Positions 32,933 to 41,710 of a DNA stretch of 64,000 nucleotides are shown piece after piece. Source of the DNA: Actinoplanes palleronii. Lineage in GTDB: Bacteria; Actinomycetota; Actinomycetes; Mycobacteriales; Micromonosporaceae. The notes beneath the pieces are model-generated. The model made no database searches. It had not been told where the DNA came from and worked only from the letters and a program-made list of their open reading frames with translations. The DNA is taken from contig NZ_BOMS01000131.1 in NCBI RefSeq assembly GCF_016862315.1, positions 25,027 through 89,026 of the forward strand, read 5' to 3'. Both the position numbers and the translations under genes were made by a program. Within the stretch, counting starts at the first letter, position 1; every line of letters begins with the position of its first letter.

Positions 32933-33450
32933 TGGGCTTGTTCCGTCCGGAATCAATGACCAGCGCCGTGCTGCGCGAGTCCAAGAGGGGCGGCGAGTGG
33001 GCAGGTCACCAGTCCGCGGCGCCCAACATCACGATCGGGCATTTCTACTGCCCGCACGCCAAGAACGGTAAGCGAAGTTCCAGGAAGAACGCGAACAGTC
33101 TCGGTCGTCTCGATCATTACCTCTTCTATCAAAACTTTTCCGTAAAATCGGTCATCTATACGTTGTCGCCTGCCGACATCGCGATCGCGAACAACCAGGG
33201 AAAGTACGATTTTCGCTTCGCCCAGCCATACGAGTTCCACGTTCGGTGCGGCCGGGACATCGGGCGCATGGAGGAAGGAGAGGACGGTCCGGTCGGCTGG
33301 CTCTCCGCAGGACAGGGTCGCATCCACACCCGCCTGGAGCTGAAGCGGAAGGGCAACAACAATCTGGCGCTCAGACGCGTCGAGTTGGAAAGTGACGGCG
33401 ATTGGGATCCGATGAAATGCCCGTGCTGCTCGGGATTCTTCCATATCTAG
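32929..33450 (+). CDS. Hypothetical protein with C-terminal CxCC motif, 173 residues
   Basis: Starts inside the stop of the PIN-like gene (ATGATG; either ATG is possible) behind GGAGG. Basic N-terminal half with HFYCPHAKNGKRSSRKN, a middle beta-rich region (YDFRFAQPYEFHVRCGRDIG) and a C-terminus ending MKCPCCSGFFHI. The Cys residues could bind zinc, but no known finger is recognised. Second gene of an apparent three-gene operon; likely a partner of the PIN-like protein. Confidence 0.65.
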   Translation: MMGLFRPESMTSAVLRESKRGGEWAGHQSAAPNITIGHFYCPHAKNGKRSSRKNANSLGRLDHYLFYQNFSVKSVIYTLSPADIAIANNQGKYDFRFAQPYEFHVRCGRDIGRMEEGEDGPVGWLSAGQGRIHTRLELKRKGNNNLALRRVELESDGDWDPMKCPCCSGFFHI

Positions 33451-33863
33451 CTTCGGCCTTGGGGTACTGGACGGTCTACCAGGGAATCTTTCGTGACCCG
33501 AGCGACCACCCGCCAATCCATTGGCAGTGGCGGCTCGTCAGTCCGTTGTTCGTGGCCTCGCTGACACCCTTGGTGTTGTCCGGCACCCCTGTGGGCGGGC
33601 AGAACGTGGTCCTGCTGGCGTTCAGCGCGGGCGGTGGTTTCCTGCTCGTCTTCACGTTGATGACGGTGCTCACGCTCGGGGAAGTCAACGAGAAGGACCC
33701 TCACACGAAGGGGCGATTCTTCTTCTCCCTGCGGCGCCCGGTAGTGCTCGGCGGCTGGACCATGAATGGATTGACGTGGGCGAAAGCGCTGTTCATCGCC
33801 GGCCTGATCGTCATCTTCGGCTTCGCCGGCCTGAGCCTCTGGATTGCCGGGCAGCGCGCATAG
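33417..33863 (+). CDS. Membrane protein, 148 residues, third gene of PIN-like operon
   Basis: Four hydrophobic segments: LLGILPYLASALGYWTVYQG, VSPLFVASLTPLVLSG, VVLLAFSAGGGFLLVFTLMT and the C-terminal LFIAGLIVIFGFAGLSLWI. The ATG at 33417 lies inside the end of the preceding gene (34-nt overlap), implying co-translation. No family recognised. A nuclease, a soluble partner and a membrane protein in one operon recall effector systems, but this is only analogy. Confidence 0.62.
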   Translation: MPVLLGILPYLASALGYWTVYQGIFRDPSDHPPIHWQWRLVSPLFVASLTPLVLSGTPVGGQNVVLLAFSAGGGFLLVFTLMTVLTLGEVNEKDPHTKGRFFFSLRRPVVLGGWTMNGLTWAKALFIAGLIVIFGFAGLSLWIAGQRA

Positions 33864-33969
33864 CCCGAGCCGTGACGGCCGGTCTGCCCTCCCCTGACCC
33901 CGGTACGCTCACCGCTGGCGCGGCGATGCCCTCCGCAGCCCCGCCCCGAGATCTCCTGGAGTCACCGCG

Positions 33970-34572
33970 ATGAAACAGGCCGACCTGGTGGCCCGGCGGC
34001 AGGCCGAGCTGCGGGCGCGGGTCGAGCCGCACCTGGACGCGGGGGAGACGCTGCGGGCGGCGCTGTGGGTGGCCCGCGACTCCGGGCTGCCGATGATCGT
34101 CAAGATCGCGCCGCAGGGGTTGCCGGGTATGGGCGGTTCGCTGCTGTCCGCGAATCCGCAGAGCGGGCTGGACGGGCCGGAGGGCAGCACTGCCGCCGAC
34201 CTGGATCGGCGGTTGCCGGAACACCCGGCGGTTGCGGTTCTCGCGCTGACGGATGCCCGGCTGCTGCTGCTGACCGTCTCCGACGCTTTGCCGCCGGATC
34301 GCGAGCCGGCCGCGGATGCCCGCCCGGCCGGGTTTCTCGGTCACCTTGGGCAGATCGGCCGCCGCCTGTTCGACCAGGGCGAACCCGCCGCCTTGCCGCT
34401 GCTGGAGCCGGCCTGGCGCTGCCACCGGGCGGCCCTGCACGCGGTCGGCGTCAGCGACCCGGAAGGCCGGCTCGACCTGCGCTTCACCGACGGGTCGAGC
34501 CTCTCGGTGGCCGCGCCCGCCCTGCTGGCCCTGCCGTTCGTGGAGGCGGCCCGCCCCGATCAGATCGCCTGA
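33970..34572 (+). CDS. Hypothetical cytosolic protein, 200 residues
   Basis: No signal peptide or membrane segment. The middle reads as beta-strands (VAVLALTDARLLLLTVSD) and the C-terminus as LDLRFTDGSSLSVAAPALLA, which resembles actinobacterial proteins with a bPH-like domain that begins with lines such as VLALTDRRLL. A GGAG lies 9 nt upstream of the ATG. Its 3' end overlaps the convergent glycosyltransferase gene by 13 bp. Confidence 0.6.
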   Translation: MKQADLVARRQAELRARVEPHLDAGETLRAALWVARDSGLPMIVKIAPQGLPGMGGSLLSANPQSGLDGPEGSTAADLDRRLPEHPAVAVLALTDARLLLLTVSDALPPDREPAADARPAGFLGHLGQIGRRLFDQGEPAALPLLEPAWRCHRAALHAVGVSDPEGRLDLRFTDGSSLSVAAPALLALPFVEAARPDQIA

Positions 34573-35981
34573 CCGGAAATGAACGGCAGCCAGCCTCCGT
34601 ACCAGCCCGACAACAGCGCCAGCAGCCCCAGCACGATGCCCAGATCTCGGTTCGACAACCGGGCCATCAGCACGGCCGGCACCAGCAACACCGGGAACGC
34701 CGGGAGCAGGTGCCGCCCCATCATCGACATGTGCGTCCGCGACCCGATCGCCATGATCAGCATCGCCAGCGCGTAGACGGTCAGCTGCCACGGCGCGCGG
34801 AACACCAGCAGCCCGAGCAGCAGCACGAACCCGGCCAGGATCAGCAGCGACAGCACCCGGATCGGCTTGTCGGCGTTGTCGCCGTCGACCCCGAGCAGGA
34901 TGTCCCGGACCATGTTCCAGGTGTTCTCGCCGTAGTCCCAGCGCGCCCCGAACGTGTTGTTGTGGATCTCGACGTACTCGCTGAAGCCGCCGAGGCGGGC
35001 CGACGCGAACACGAAGTACGCCACCAGGCCCGCCGGGGCCAGGACCATCGCCGCGTACGGCCGCCAGCCACCCTTGCGGGAGATCGCCGCGACCAGGGCG
35101 GCCAGCCCGACGGTGCCGATCAGCGCGACCGCGGTCGGCCGGCTCAGTCCACTCACCCCGGCGATGACTCCGGCGATCAGCCAGCGTTCCTTGAGTACGG
35201 CGTACAGCGCCCAGGCGGCCAGCGCCGTGAACAGCGACTCGGTGAACGCGCCGTTCTGCGTCATCGCGGTCGGCACCACCGCCCACGCGGCGGCGAGCAT
35301 GATGCCGGTCCGGTGACCGTGCAGGTGCCGGCCGATCGCGTACAGACCCCACGCGGCGGCGACCGCCGAGACGAACGAGACGATCAGGCACGCGACGACC
35401 GGCGAGATGAACGGCACGAACGTCAGCGGCCGGGCCAGCCACGGGTAGAGCGGGAAGAACGCCAGGCGCAGCGCGTACGGGACACCCTCGGCGTCGACCG
35501 CACCGACCGGCCCGCCCAGCCCCTGCCCGGCGATCTTGATGTACCACCGGCCGTCCCAGGACAGCAGCGCGTCCATCATCGAGGTGAAGCCGCGCCACTG
35601 GTTGCCGATCGAGCCGTCCGGGAAGACGTTCCGGTCCGGGTCCTGCTCGTGCGCGTGGGCGGCCAGCACGTACATGACGTCGAGGCTGAGCGAGCGCAGG
35701 AACAGGTACAGCACGATCGCGGGCGAGGCGAGGCGGGCCGAGGCGCGCAACCGGGCCAGCCGCCCACCGGCGTCCGGGCGTTCCGTGGTCTCCGACGCGG
35801 GGGTGTCGTCCACCGCGCCGTCCGCGGGGTTCGAGGCGACGTGGGAAATGGCAGGGCCCTCTCTGATTCCGCGCTGGTCAAGGCCGGGGATGCGCCCAGC
35901 CACGGAGAGCCCGAGCCGCACGGGGTGGCTTCCCCACGGCACGCTCAACGGCCGTGATCCTAGGTGCCCGGGAGCCCGCAC
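34560..35981 (-). CDS. GT-C type mannosyltransferase (PIG-V-like) membrane protein
   Basis: About 440-470 residues with roughly ten hydrophobic segments. Residues after the first helix show the large external loop with WDGRWYIKIAGQGL and the segment AFFPLYPWLARPL, both typical of PIG-V/actinobacterial mannosyltransferases that use polyprenyl-phosphate mannose. Also TQNGAFTESLFTALAAWALY and GLSRPTA fit that family. The start is uncertain: several in-frame GTG codons lie between 35981 and 35890, and the N-terminal 60-90 residues are probably cytosolic or not translated. Confidence 0.8.
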   Translation of the reverse strand: MRAPGHLGSRPLSVPWGSHPVRLGLSVAGRIPGLDQRGIREGPAISHVASNPADGAVDDTPASETTERPDAGGRLARLRASARLASPAIVLYLFLRSLSLDVMYVLAAHAHEQDPDRNVFPDGSIGNQWRGFTSMMDALLSWDGRWYIKIAGQGLGGPVGAVDAEGVPYALRLAFFPLYPWLARPLTFVPFISPVVACLIVSFVSAVAAAWGLYAIGRHLHGHRTGIMLAAAWAVVPTAMTQNGAFTESLFTALAAWALYAVLKERWLIAGVIAGVSGLSRPTAVALIGTVGLAALVAAISRKGGWRPYAAMVLAPAGLVAYFVFASARLGGFSEYVEIHNNTFGARWDYGENTWNMVRDILLGVDGDNADKPIRVLSLLILAGFVLLLGLLVFRAPWQLTVYALAMLIMAIGSRTHMSMMGRHLLPAFPVLLVPAVLMARLSNRDLGIVLGLLALLSGWYGGWLPFISGQAI

Positions 35982-36010
35982 CGCCAGGAGGAGATCCGCG
36001 TCGACTGCTG

Positions 36011-36022
36011 AGAGAGCTCTCT
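36011..36022. promoter_or_regulatory. AGAGAGCTCTCT palindrome
   Basis: A 12-bp perfect palindrome in the divergent gap between the mannosyltransferase (start up to 35981) and the phosphatase-fold gene (36268). The neighbouring GAGAGAGG extends the purine repeat. It could be a regulator site; no specific regulator is suggested. Confidence 0.35.
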
Positions 36023-36267
36023 GAGAGAGGCTACAAGACAGCCGATAGGCGGGATGACGACAAGCGTGGTCAGGTGGGACATGAGCGGTGGGTGGCCGCT
36101 ATTCCGCAGTGAATTACCCTCGCGTATCTGGTCGACCAGCATGAATGTCACAATTGTGATCTTGCATTGGCGATCATGAGTAGCTGATGTCGGCGGGGAT
36201 GCCGTGTTCTGGTTAGTATTCTTGCCCACCGCCCGCCAGGCCGGTGACGATCTTGTGGGTGGGTCTC

Positions 36268-37056
36268 ATGAAAATCATGTCCTATAACATCCTCGAGGGC
36301 GGGAATCTCTCGAAGGGTGACCGCACCGATCTGCTCATCGACATCATCCGGACGGCCGGGCCGGACATTCTCGGCCTGAACGAGTGCCGGGGGTTCGCGG
36401 ACGACGACGAGGCCCGTCTTCGCCTGTTCGAGCGCGAGCTCGGGATGACGGGTGTGCTGAACCGGTCGGCCAGCGGCAACCACATCGCCATCCTCTTCCG
36501 GCCGGATCTCCCGGTGGTGGAGAGGTCGGGCAAGTCGGTCAGCATGCAGAACGGTTACACCAGGATCACCCTGCAGACGGAGATCGGGTCGGTGGCCGTG
36601 GTGGCGACCCACCTTCACCCGTTCGCGTCGGTGTTCCGGGTCGGGGAGATGCAGATCGTCGCCGCCCGGGCAGCCGCGGCCGACGCGGCGATCGTGATGG
36701 GTGACATGAACAGCGTGGCACCCGGCGACGCCGAGGGGCTGGAACTCGCCGGCGCACCGCGCACCATGACGACGCGCCTGAGAGGACCGGGCGGTGGCAT
36801 CGACACCGATGCGATCTCGGTGCTGCTCAACCACGGGTACACCGATCTGGGCGCGAAAGCGGCGACCCCCACGTATCCGACGCCGGTGTCCCGGGAGAAA
36901 GCAGATCCGATCGTCCGGTTGGACTACATGTTCGCGACCGCACCGGTCGCTGAACGGTTCCGTGGCCTCGAGGTGATCGGCGGCGAGTCCGGCCTGACCG
37001 CCTCCGACCACTTGCCGATCGTCGCCGAGATCGACCTGCCGGTGGCCGGGCGATGA
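36268..37056 (+). CDS. Endonuclease/exonuclease/phosphatase-fold hydrolase
   Basis: A 262-residue EEP-superfamily enzyme with all metal-site motifs: SYNILEGG (Asn7), ILGLNECRG (Glu39), ATHLHPF, VMGDMNS and the C-terminal TASDHLPIVAE. EEP enzymes cleave phosphodiester or phosphomonoester bonds in nucleic acids, inositol phosphates or sphingolipids. No signal peptide is present, so it acts in the cytosol. The ATG at 36268 is preferred over a GTG at 36244. It is coupled by ATGA to a two-TM protein, which suggests action at the membrane. Confidence 0.82.
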   Translation: MKIMSYNILEGGNLSKGDRTDLLIDIIRTAGPDILGLNECRGFADDDEARLRLFERELGMTGVLNRSASGNHIAILFRPDLPVVERSGKSVSMQNGYTRITLQTEIGSVAVVATHLHPFASVFRVGEMQIVAARAAAADAAIVMGDMNSVAPGDAEGLELAGAPRTMTTRLRGPGGGIDTDAISVLLNHGYTDLGAKAATPTYPTPVSREKADPIVRLDYMFATAPVAERFRGLEVIGGESGLTASDHLPIVAEIDLPVAGR

Positions 37057-37874
37057 ACCCGCTGGCCGACCAGCGGCTTCGCGTCCTGGCCTTCGCCCTG
37101 GCCGGCGCGCTCGGCATCTGGGGTGTGCTCACCCTGACCGACGCGACGATGTTCTCGCTGCTGGGCCTCGATCCGGCGGCCACCGGTGACGCCGGGACCA
37201 TGCTGGGCCGGTTGCGGCTGGTCTTCCACCTCGGCTCCGTGCTGTTCGTGCTTCTCGTGATCATGGCCCTCTACCGGCTGGTGAACCGGCTGCTCTTCGC
37301 CGGTGGATCCCCGGCCGGGACCGGCGACACCTCGGTGGCCATCGTGGACGTGGACGACGGGATCAAACTCGCCATCACGGCGGTCTCGGGCGAGCGGCGG
37401 CCCCGGACCCTGCGGATCTGGGGCTATTCACTGAATTTCAGCTCGAGGCTTTCGCAGTACTTCGAGGATCATCCGCACCCGGCGCTGGCTGTGGAGATCT
37501 TCGTGCCTGACGAGAGCCTCATCGGGTCACTGTTCAAGGACGCCAAGGGCGCCGAGCGGGCCAGCCAGCTCAAGATGCGCCGCGAGGAGTGGATCGGGCT
37601 CGCCACCAGTCACCGGGTGCAGAGCGTTCAGGTGTTCGTGCAGCAGACCATCCCGAACGACCTCGGCATGATGGTGGACGACCGTCTCGCGCTGGTCCAC
37701 ACGTACGACTGGAAGGTCGACGGTTCCCAGCTGTCCCACAAGCGTCAGGAACTCAGCCGTCGGCGGTTCCTGAACGTGAGCGACTCCGGCGAGACCGGGC
37801 GGTACGTCCTCGAGCAGTTGACCACCCGATTCCTGTGCCGTTCGTACGACGCGCCGACGCTGTCGACGCCGTGA
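37053..37874 (+). CDS. Two-TM membrane protein with cytosolic domain, unknown function
   Basis: A 273-residue protein: helix 1 about 10-28 (VLAFALAGALGIWGVLTLT), helix 2 about 57-75 (LGSVLFVLLVIMALYRLVN), then a cytosolic alpha/beta domain (about 90-273) with LRIWGYSLNFSSRLSQYFED, LAVEIFVPDES, MMVDDRLALVHTYDWKVD. The layout (strand, Ser-rich turn, second sensor-like strand) is reminiscent of inactive phospholipase-D-like domains placed after TM helices, but there is no HKD motif. It begins within the stop of the EEP gene and is almost certainly its partner. Confidence 0.65.
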   Translation: MNPLADQRLRVLAFALAGALGIWGVLTLTDATMFSLLGLDPAATGDAGTMLGRLRLVFHLGSVLFVLLVIMALYRLVNRLLFAGGSPAGTGDTSVAIVDVDDGIKLAITAVSGERRPRTLRIWGYSLNFSSRLSQYFEDHPHPALAVEIFVPDESLIGSLFKDAKGAERASQLKMRREEWIGLATSHRVQSVQVFVQQTIPNDLGMMVDDRLALVHTYDWKVDGSQLSHKRQELSRRRFLNVSDSGETGRYVLEQLTTRFLCRSYDAPTLSTP

Positions 37875-38086
37875 TCTGACCGGCGCCCCACCCCGGGCAA
37901 GCGTGTCGGCCATCGGTTCGTGGGCGCCGGTGTCCTGCTCCACGGGGCCGGCGCGGGGTCCGCAGGGCGGAGTTCGATGGCGGCAGCGCGATATCGTCGC
38001 TGTCTATCAACCGGGGGGCGGCCATCTACTTCTGGGACGAGGTCTGGATTCCGGCGGCGGGAGCTGCGCTGGCCGGTGGCGCGCTG

Positions 38087-38353
38087 GTGGCCGTCGTGCT
38101 GTTCCCGAGGGCACGCGCGGGCATGGGGAACCGGCTGGGCCTGAGGGTGGCCGAGGCGGCGGCCGTGCTGGTCCCGATCATTGTCGGTCTGGTCGCGCAG
38201 ACCTACGTTTACCTGCACTTTCGTCCGATGACCGGCGGCGCCCACACCGCCCACCGGATCGAGCAGATCGCCGCCGTGTTCCTGCTGCCCGCGATCATCG
38301 CGGTGCCGGTGACCGGAATCCGCCGCAAGCGCCGGGTCACGACGCGACCCTGA
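38087..38353 (+). CDS. Small membrane protein, start unclear
   Basis: From the GTG at 38087, 88 residues with two or three hydrophobic segments (VLVPIIVGLVAQTYVYLHF; IAAVFLLPAIIAVPVTGI) and a basic tail. Coding-like sequence in the same frame goes further upstream (AIYFWDEVWIPAAGAALAGG) to about 38000, yet no ATG, GTG or TTG is found in frame back to 37900. Possible explanations are a CTG start at 38000, a non-standard ATC start behind GGGGGGCGG at 38024, or a frameshift. No family recognised. Confidence 0.5.
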   Translation: MAVVLFPRARAGMGNRLGLRVAEAAAVLVPIIVGLVAQTYVYLHFRPMTGGAHTAHRIEQIAAVFLLPAIIAVPVTGIRRKRRVTTRP

Positions 38354-38355
38354 GA

Positions 38356-38414
38356 GTCGGCCGGCATCCGCCGGGCCGACGGCGGGGTGGTGGATGACCG
38401 ATTTTCACCACCCC
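38356..38414. terminator. Two hairpins between convergent genes
   Basis: GTCGGCC (38356-38362) pairs with GGCCGAC (38374-38380), and GGGGTGGTG (38384-38392) pairs with CACCACCCC (38406-38414) around a loop ending in TTTT. They lie between the small membrane protein stop and the GGDEF gene stop, so they probably serve as terminators for both directions. Confidence 0.65.
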
Positions 38415-38427
38415 GATCGGGTACGGA

Positions 38428-40383
38428 TCAGCGGCTCGCCTTGGCGTCGCGCTTCGTCTCGTACATCGCCGCGTCGGCGGCCTCGTGCAGCTCCTCGGCA
38501 GCGTTCGGCGGGCCGGTGGCGACGCCGATGCTGGCGCCGACGGTCAGGTCCTGGCCGGCCACGTGCATCGGCTCGGCGATGGCCGCGCGGACCCGGTCGG
38601 CCATCGCCGCGGTCTCGGCGACCGAGGTGGGGTGCAGGATGACAGCGAACTCGTCGCCGCCGAGCCGGGCGACCGTGGCGGTGTCGCCCGCGCACGCGCT
38701 CAGGCGATGGGCGACGATCATCAGGACCGTGTCGCCGGCCTGGTGGCCGAGGGTGTCGTTGATCGGTTTGAAGTCGTTGAGGTCGATCGCCAGCATCCCG
38801 ACGAGCCGGTCCGGCCCGGCGTCGCCACCGGGTGGGCTGCCGATGACCGGGTCGCGGGCGATCCGGTCCAGCCGCTCGGTGAACAGCAGCCGGTTGGCGA
38901 GCCCGGTGAGCTGGTCGTGGCTGGCCTGGTGCCGCAGCTGCTGCTCCAGGTCGCGGGCCAGGGTGATGTCGCGGGCGTTGGAGATGATGCCGTCGACGCT
39001 GGGGTCGTCCAGCCGGTTGGTGCTGATGATCTCCAGCCAGCGCCAGCCGCCGTCGCTGTGCCGGGCCCGGGCGCGCCACGGCACGCCGCGGTCCGGGTCG
39101 GCCGCCGAGCGCAGCACCACGTCGTCGAACTGGGTGGCGTCGTCGGGGTGCAGGATGTCGGCCAGCCGGGTGCCGGTCACGGTCTCCGCGGGCAGGCCGA
39201 GCACACGGTGCAGGGCCGGGCTGGCGTACGTGATCGAGCCCGCCCGGTCCACCACCAGGGTCACGTCGGAGGCGTGCCGGACCAGCGCGCGGAACCGTTG
39301 CTCCTGCCGGCTGACCTCGGTCACCAGCGTGTCGACGTCGGCGAACGTGACCAGTTGCCGGGCGATGACCAGCCCGATCACCACGGTCACGCCGATCACG
39401 CCGCCGGCCAGCTGCAGCGGCAGCCCGGAGCGGAAGAGCAAAACGATCATGAGGAACTGGGCCGCGATCGCCGCCACGTACGGAAGAGGGCTGTGCCGGC
39501 GTCGCGCCGGACGCGTGCCGCCACCGGCCGCGGCGTCGGCGCGCAGGCCGATCTCCTGGAACCGGGAGCACGCGGCGAGCAGCACGCACGGCACCAGCCG
39601 GCTGACCATGAACAGGTGCAGGGCCCAGGACTCCTCGACCGGCGGCGCCACGACGGTGCAGACCCCGACCAGGCAGGCACCGAGGCCGCCGGTGATCGCG
39701 GCGCCGCGGTTGAACGGTGGATTGTCCGCCAGGGTCAGCTTCACCACGCCGAACGCCGCGACCAGCATCGCGGCGGAGCTGGCCGTGTAGAGCAGCAGCC
39801 CGGCGCCGCCGCGGCTGTCGAGGTCGGGCATCAGCAGCGTCCAGATGAACACGGCGGCCGCGATGATCGTGGCGCCGGCGTCGAGCCAGAACCGCAGCTT
39901 CTCCCGGCGCAGCCCGGGGATCGGGTGGGTGAGCATGGTCCAGATCGGGCCGGCGATCCCGGCCGCGATCAGGGCCAGCTGCAGGTTGCCGGAGTTGAGC
40001 AGCGCCGGCGTGATGTGCCGGAGGTTCTGCGCGGCCTGGACGACGTCGCTGAGGGTCAGCAGCACGCCGGCCATGGTCATCGACCGCCAGAACCGCCGGG
40101 TGTCCGCCGGAATGTCCGGCAACCGGACGACCCGGTACGAACCCACCAGCATGACCACGTCCAGGGCGATCTGAATCGGCCAGAACGCCAGCAGCCGGCC
40201 CCAGCTGCCACCGACCGGCGTGAGGTAGCCGACCAGGACCAGCCCGGTGAGCACGAGCAACCCGGCCAGCACAGGGTCACGCGTCAGCGAGCGCGGCACC
40301 AAGCGCGTCAGCGAGCGCGGCACCGAGCGCGGCACCCAGCGCGGCACCGAGCGCGGCACCCAACGGGCTCGGGTCCCTGGCAA
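38428..40383 (-). CDS. Membrane-anchored PAS-GGDEF protein (diguanylate cyclase)
   Basis: About 651 residues. Eight to ten hydrophobic segments (about 35-370) form a MASE-like sensor. A PAS domain follows (FRALVRHASDVTLVVDRAGS; HPDD; GIISNARDITLARDLEQQL), then a GGDEF domain with the intact active-site loop RLGGDEFAVIL, so it should make cyclic di-GMP from two GTP. I see no EAL domain and no RxxD inhibitory site before GGDEF. The TTG at 40383 has GGGAG 4 nt upstream, but in-frame GTG codons within the repeat at 40281-40362 could also serve as start. Confidence 0.88.
   Translation of the reverse strand: MPGTRARWVPRSVPRWVPRSVPRSLTRLVPRSLTRDPVLAGLLVLTGLVLVGYLTPVGGSWGRLLAFWPIQIALDVVMLVGSYRVVRLPDIPADTRRFWRSMTMAGVLLTLSDVVQAAQNLRHITPALLNSGNLQLALIAAGIAGPIWTMLTHPIPGLRREKLRFWLDAGATIIAAAVFIWTLLMPDLDSRGGAGLLLYTASSAAMLVAAFGVVKLTLADNPPFNRGAAITGGLGACLVGVCTVVAPPVEESWALHLFMVSRLVPCVLLAACSRFQEIGLRADAAAGGGTRPARRRHSPLPYVAAIAAQFLMIVLLFRSGLPLQLAGGVIGVTVVIGLVIARQLVTFADVDTLVTEVSRQEQRFRALVRHASDVTLVVDRAGSITYASPALHRVLGLPAETVTGTRLADILHPDDATQFDDVVLRSAADPDRGVPWRARARHSDGGWRWLEIISTNRLDDPSVDGIISNARDITLARDLEQQLRHQASHDQLTGLANRLLFTERLDRIARDPVIGSPPGGDAGPDRLVGMLAIDLNDFKPINDTLGHQAGDTVLMIVAHRLSACAGDTATVARLGGDEFAVILHPTSVAETAAMADRVRAAIAEPMHVAGQDLTVGASIGVATGPPNAAEELHEAADAAMYETKRDAKASR
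40281..40362 (-). repeat. Short tandem repeats at the 5' end of the GGDEF gene
   Basis: Four 12-bp units (AGCGCGGCACCS) adjoin two longer units, GCGTCAGCGAGCGCGGCACC. They encode VPRS/VPRW and SLTRLVPRSLTR just before the first helix. The repeated GTG codons give several possible starts. Confidence 0.7.
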
Positions 40384-40441
40384 AACGCTCCCTACGTCGA
40401 GGCGGGGTCGGGCTACCCGTCCATCGGCAAGGAAGGCGCGT

Positions 40442-41710
40442 TCATGAGGAGGTCCCGGCGTATCGGGCGGACGCGCCGAGCTCCTCCTCGATCCGGATCA
40501 GCTGGTTGTACTTGGCGGTCCGGTCGCTGCGCGACAGCGAACCGGTCTTGATCTGCCCGCAGCCGGTGGCGACGGCCAGGTCGGCGATCGTGGTGTCCTC
40601 GGTCTCGCCGGAGCGGTGCGACAGCACCACCCGGTACCCGGCCCGGCGCGCGGTGTCGACGGTGCGCAGCGTCTCGGTGAGCGTGCCGATCTGGTTGACC
40701 TTGACGAGGATCGCGTTGGCGTAGCCGCCGTCGATGCCGGCCTGCAGGCGGTCGGCGTCGGTGCAGAACACGTCGTCGCCGACCAGCTGGAGCCGGTCGC
40801 CGGCCTGGGCGGTCAGCGCGCGCCAGCCGGTGAAGTCGTCCTCGGCCATCGGGTCCTCGATCGAGCTGATCGGGTACCGGCCGGCCAGCTCCAGCAGGTA
40901 GGCGATGTGCTCGTCGACGCTGCGGGTGCGGCCCTCCCCGGCGTAGACGTAGGCGCCGTCGCGGAAGAACTCGGAGCTGGCCGGGTCGAGGCAGACGGTG
41001 ATGTCGGCGCCGGGGCGGTAGCCGGACTCCTCGATGGCGCGCACCACGAACCGCAGGGCCTCGTCGGCGTCACCGAAGGTCGGCGCGAACCCGCCCTCGT
41101 CGCCGACGTTGGTGCTGTGCCCGGCCGCGGCCAGCTGCCGGCGCAGCGTGTGAAACACCTCCGACCCCATGCGTACGGCCTCGGAGAAGCTCCCGGCGCC
41201 GACCGGGGCGATCATGAATTCCTGGAAGTCGAGCGGGTTGTCGGCGTGCGCCCCGCCGTTGACGATGTTCATCATCGGCACCGGCAGCAGCTGAGCGCCG
41301 ACCCCGCCGACGTAGCGGTAGAGCGGCAGCCGGTGCGCGCTCGCCGCGGCCTTCACCACGGCCAGGGACACCCCGAGGATCGCGTTGGCGCCCAGCCGCC
41401 CCTTGTCCTTGGTGGCGTCGAGTTCCACCATCGTCGTGTCGACCAGCGTCTGGTCCTCGGCGTCCAGCCCGGTCACCGCGGCGGCGATCTCGCCGTTGAC
41501 CGCGGCGACCGCCCGGCTCACGCCCTTGCCGTGGAAGCGCCGCGGGTCGCCGTCGCGCAGTTCGACCGCCTCGTTCGCCCCGGTCGACGCCCCGGACGGC
41601 ACTGCCGCCCGGCCGATCGACCCGTCGGTCAGCTCCACGTCCACCTCGACGGTGGGGTTGCCCCGGCTGTCGAGGATCTGCCGTCCGGTCACCCGGCTGA
41701 TAGCCGTCAT
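40442..41710 (-). CDS. eno: Enolase
   Basis: A 422-residue glycolytic enolase converting 2-phosphoglycerate to phosphoenolpyruvate. Conserved elements are ILDSRGNPTVEVDV at the N-terminus, PSGASTGANEAVELRDGD, the NIVNGGAHADN stretch, VGDEGGFAP, the metal-binding SIEDPMAEDD and VGDDVFCT, catalytic Lys in ILVKVNQIGTL and the signature VLSHRSGETEDTTIADLAVA. Full length and intact. Divergent from otsA; the gap of 189 bp must hold both promoters. It may be a second, non-housekeeping copy, which cannot be judged from this window. Confidence 0.97.
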   Translation of the reverse strand: MTAISRVTGRQILDSRGNPTVEVDVELTDGSIGRAAVPSGASTGANEAVELRDGDPRRFHGKGVSRAVAAVNGEIAAAVTGLDAEDQTLVDTTMVELDATKDKGRLGANAILGVSLAVVKAAASAHRLPLYRYVGGVGAQLLPVPMMNIVNGGAHADNPLDFQEFMIAPVGAGSFSEAVRMGSEVFHTLRRQLAAAGHSTNVGDEGGFAPTFGDADEALRFVVRAIEESGYRPGADITVCLDPASSEFFRDGAYVYAGEGRTRSVDEHIAYLLELAGRYPISSIEDPMAEDDFTGWRALTAQAGDRLQLVGDDVFCTDADRLQAGIDGGYANAILVKVNQIGTLTETLRTVDTARRAGYRVVLSHRSGETEDTTIADLAVATGCGQIKTGSLSRSDRTAKYNQLIRIEEELGASARYAGTSS

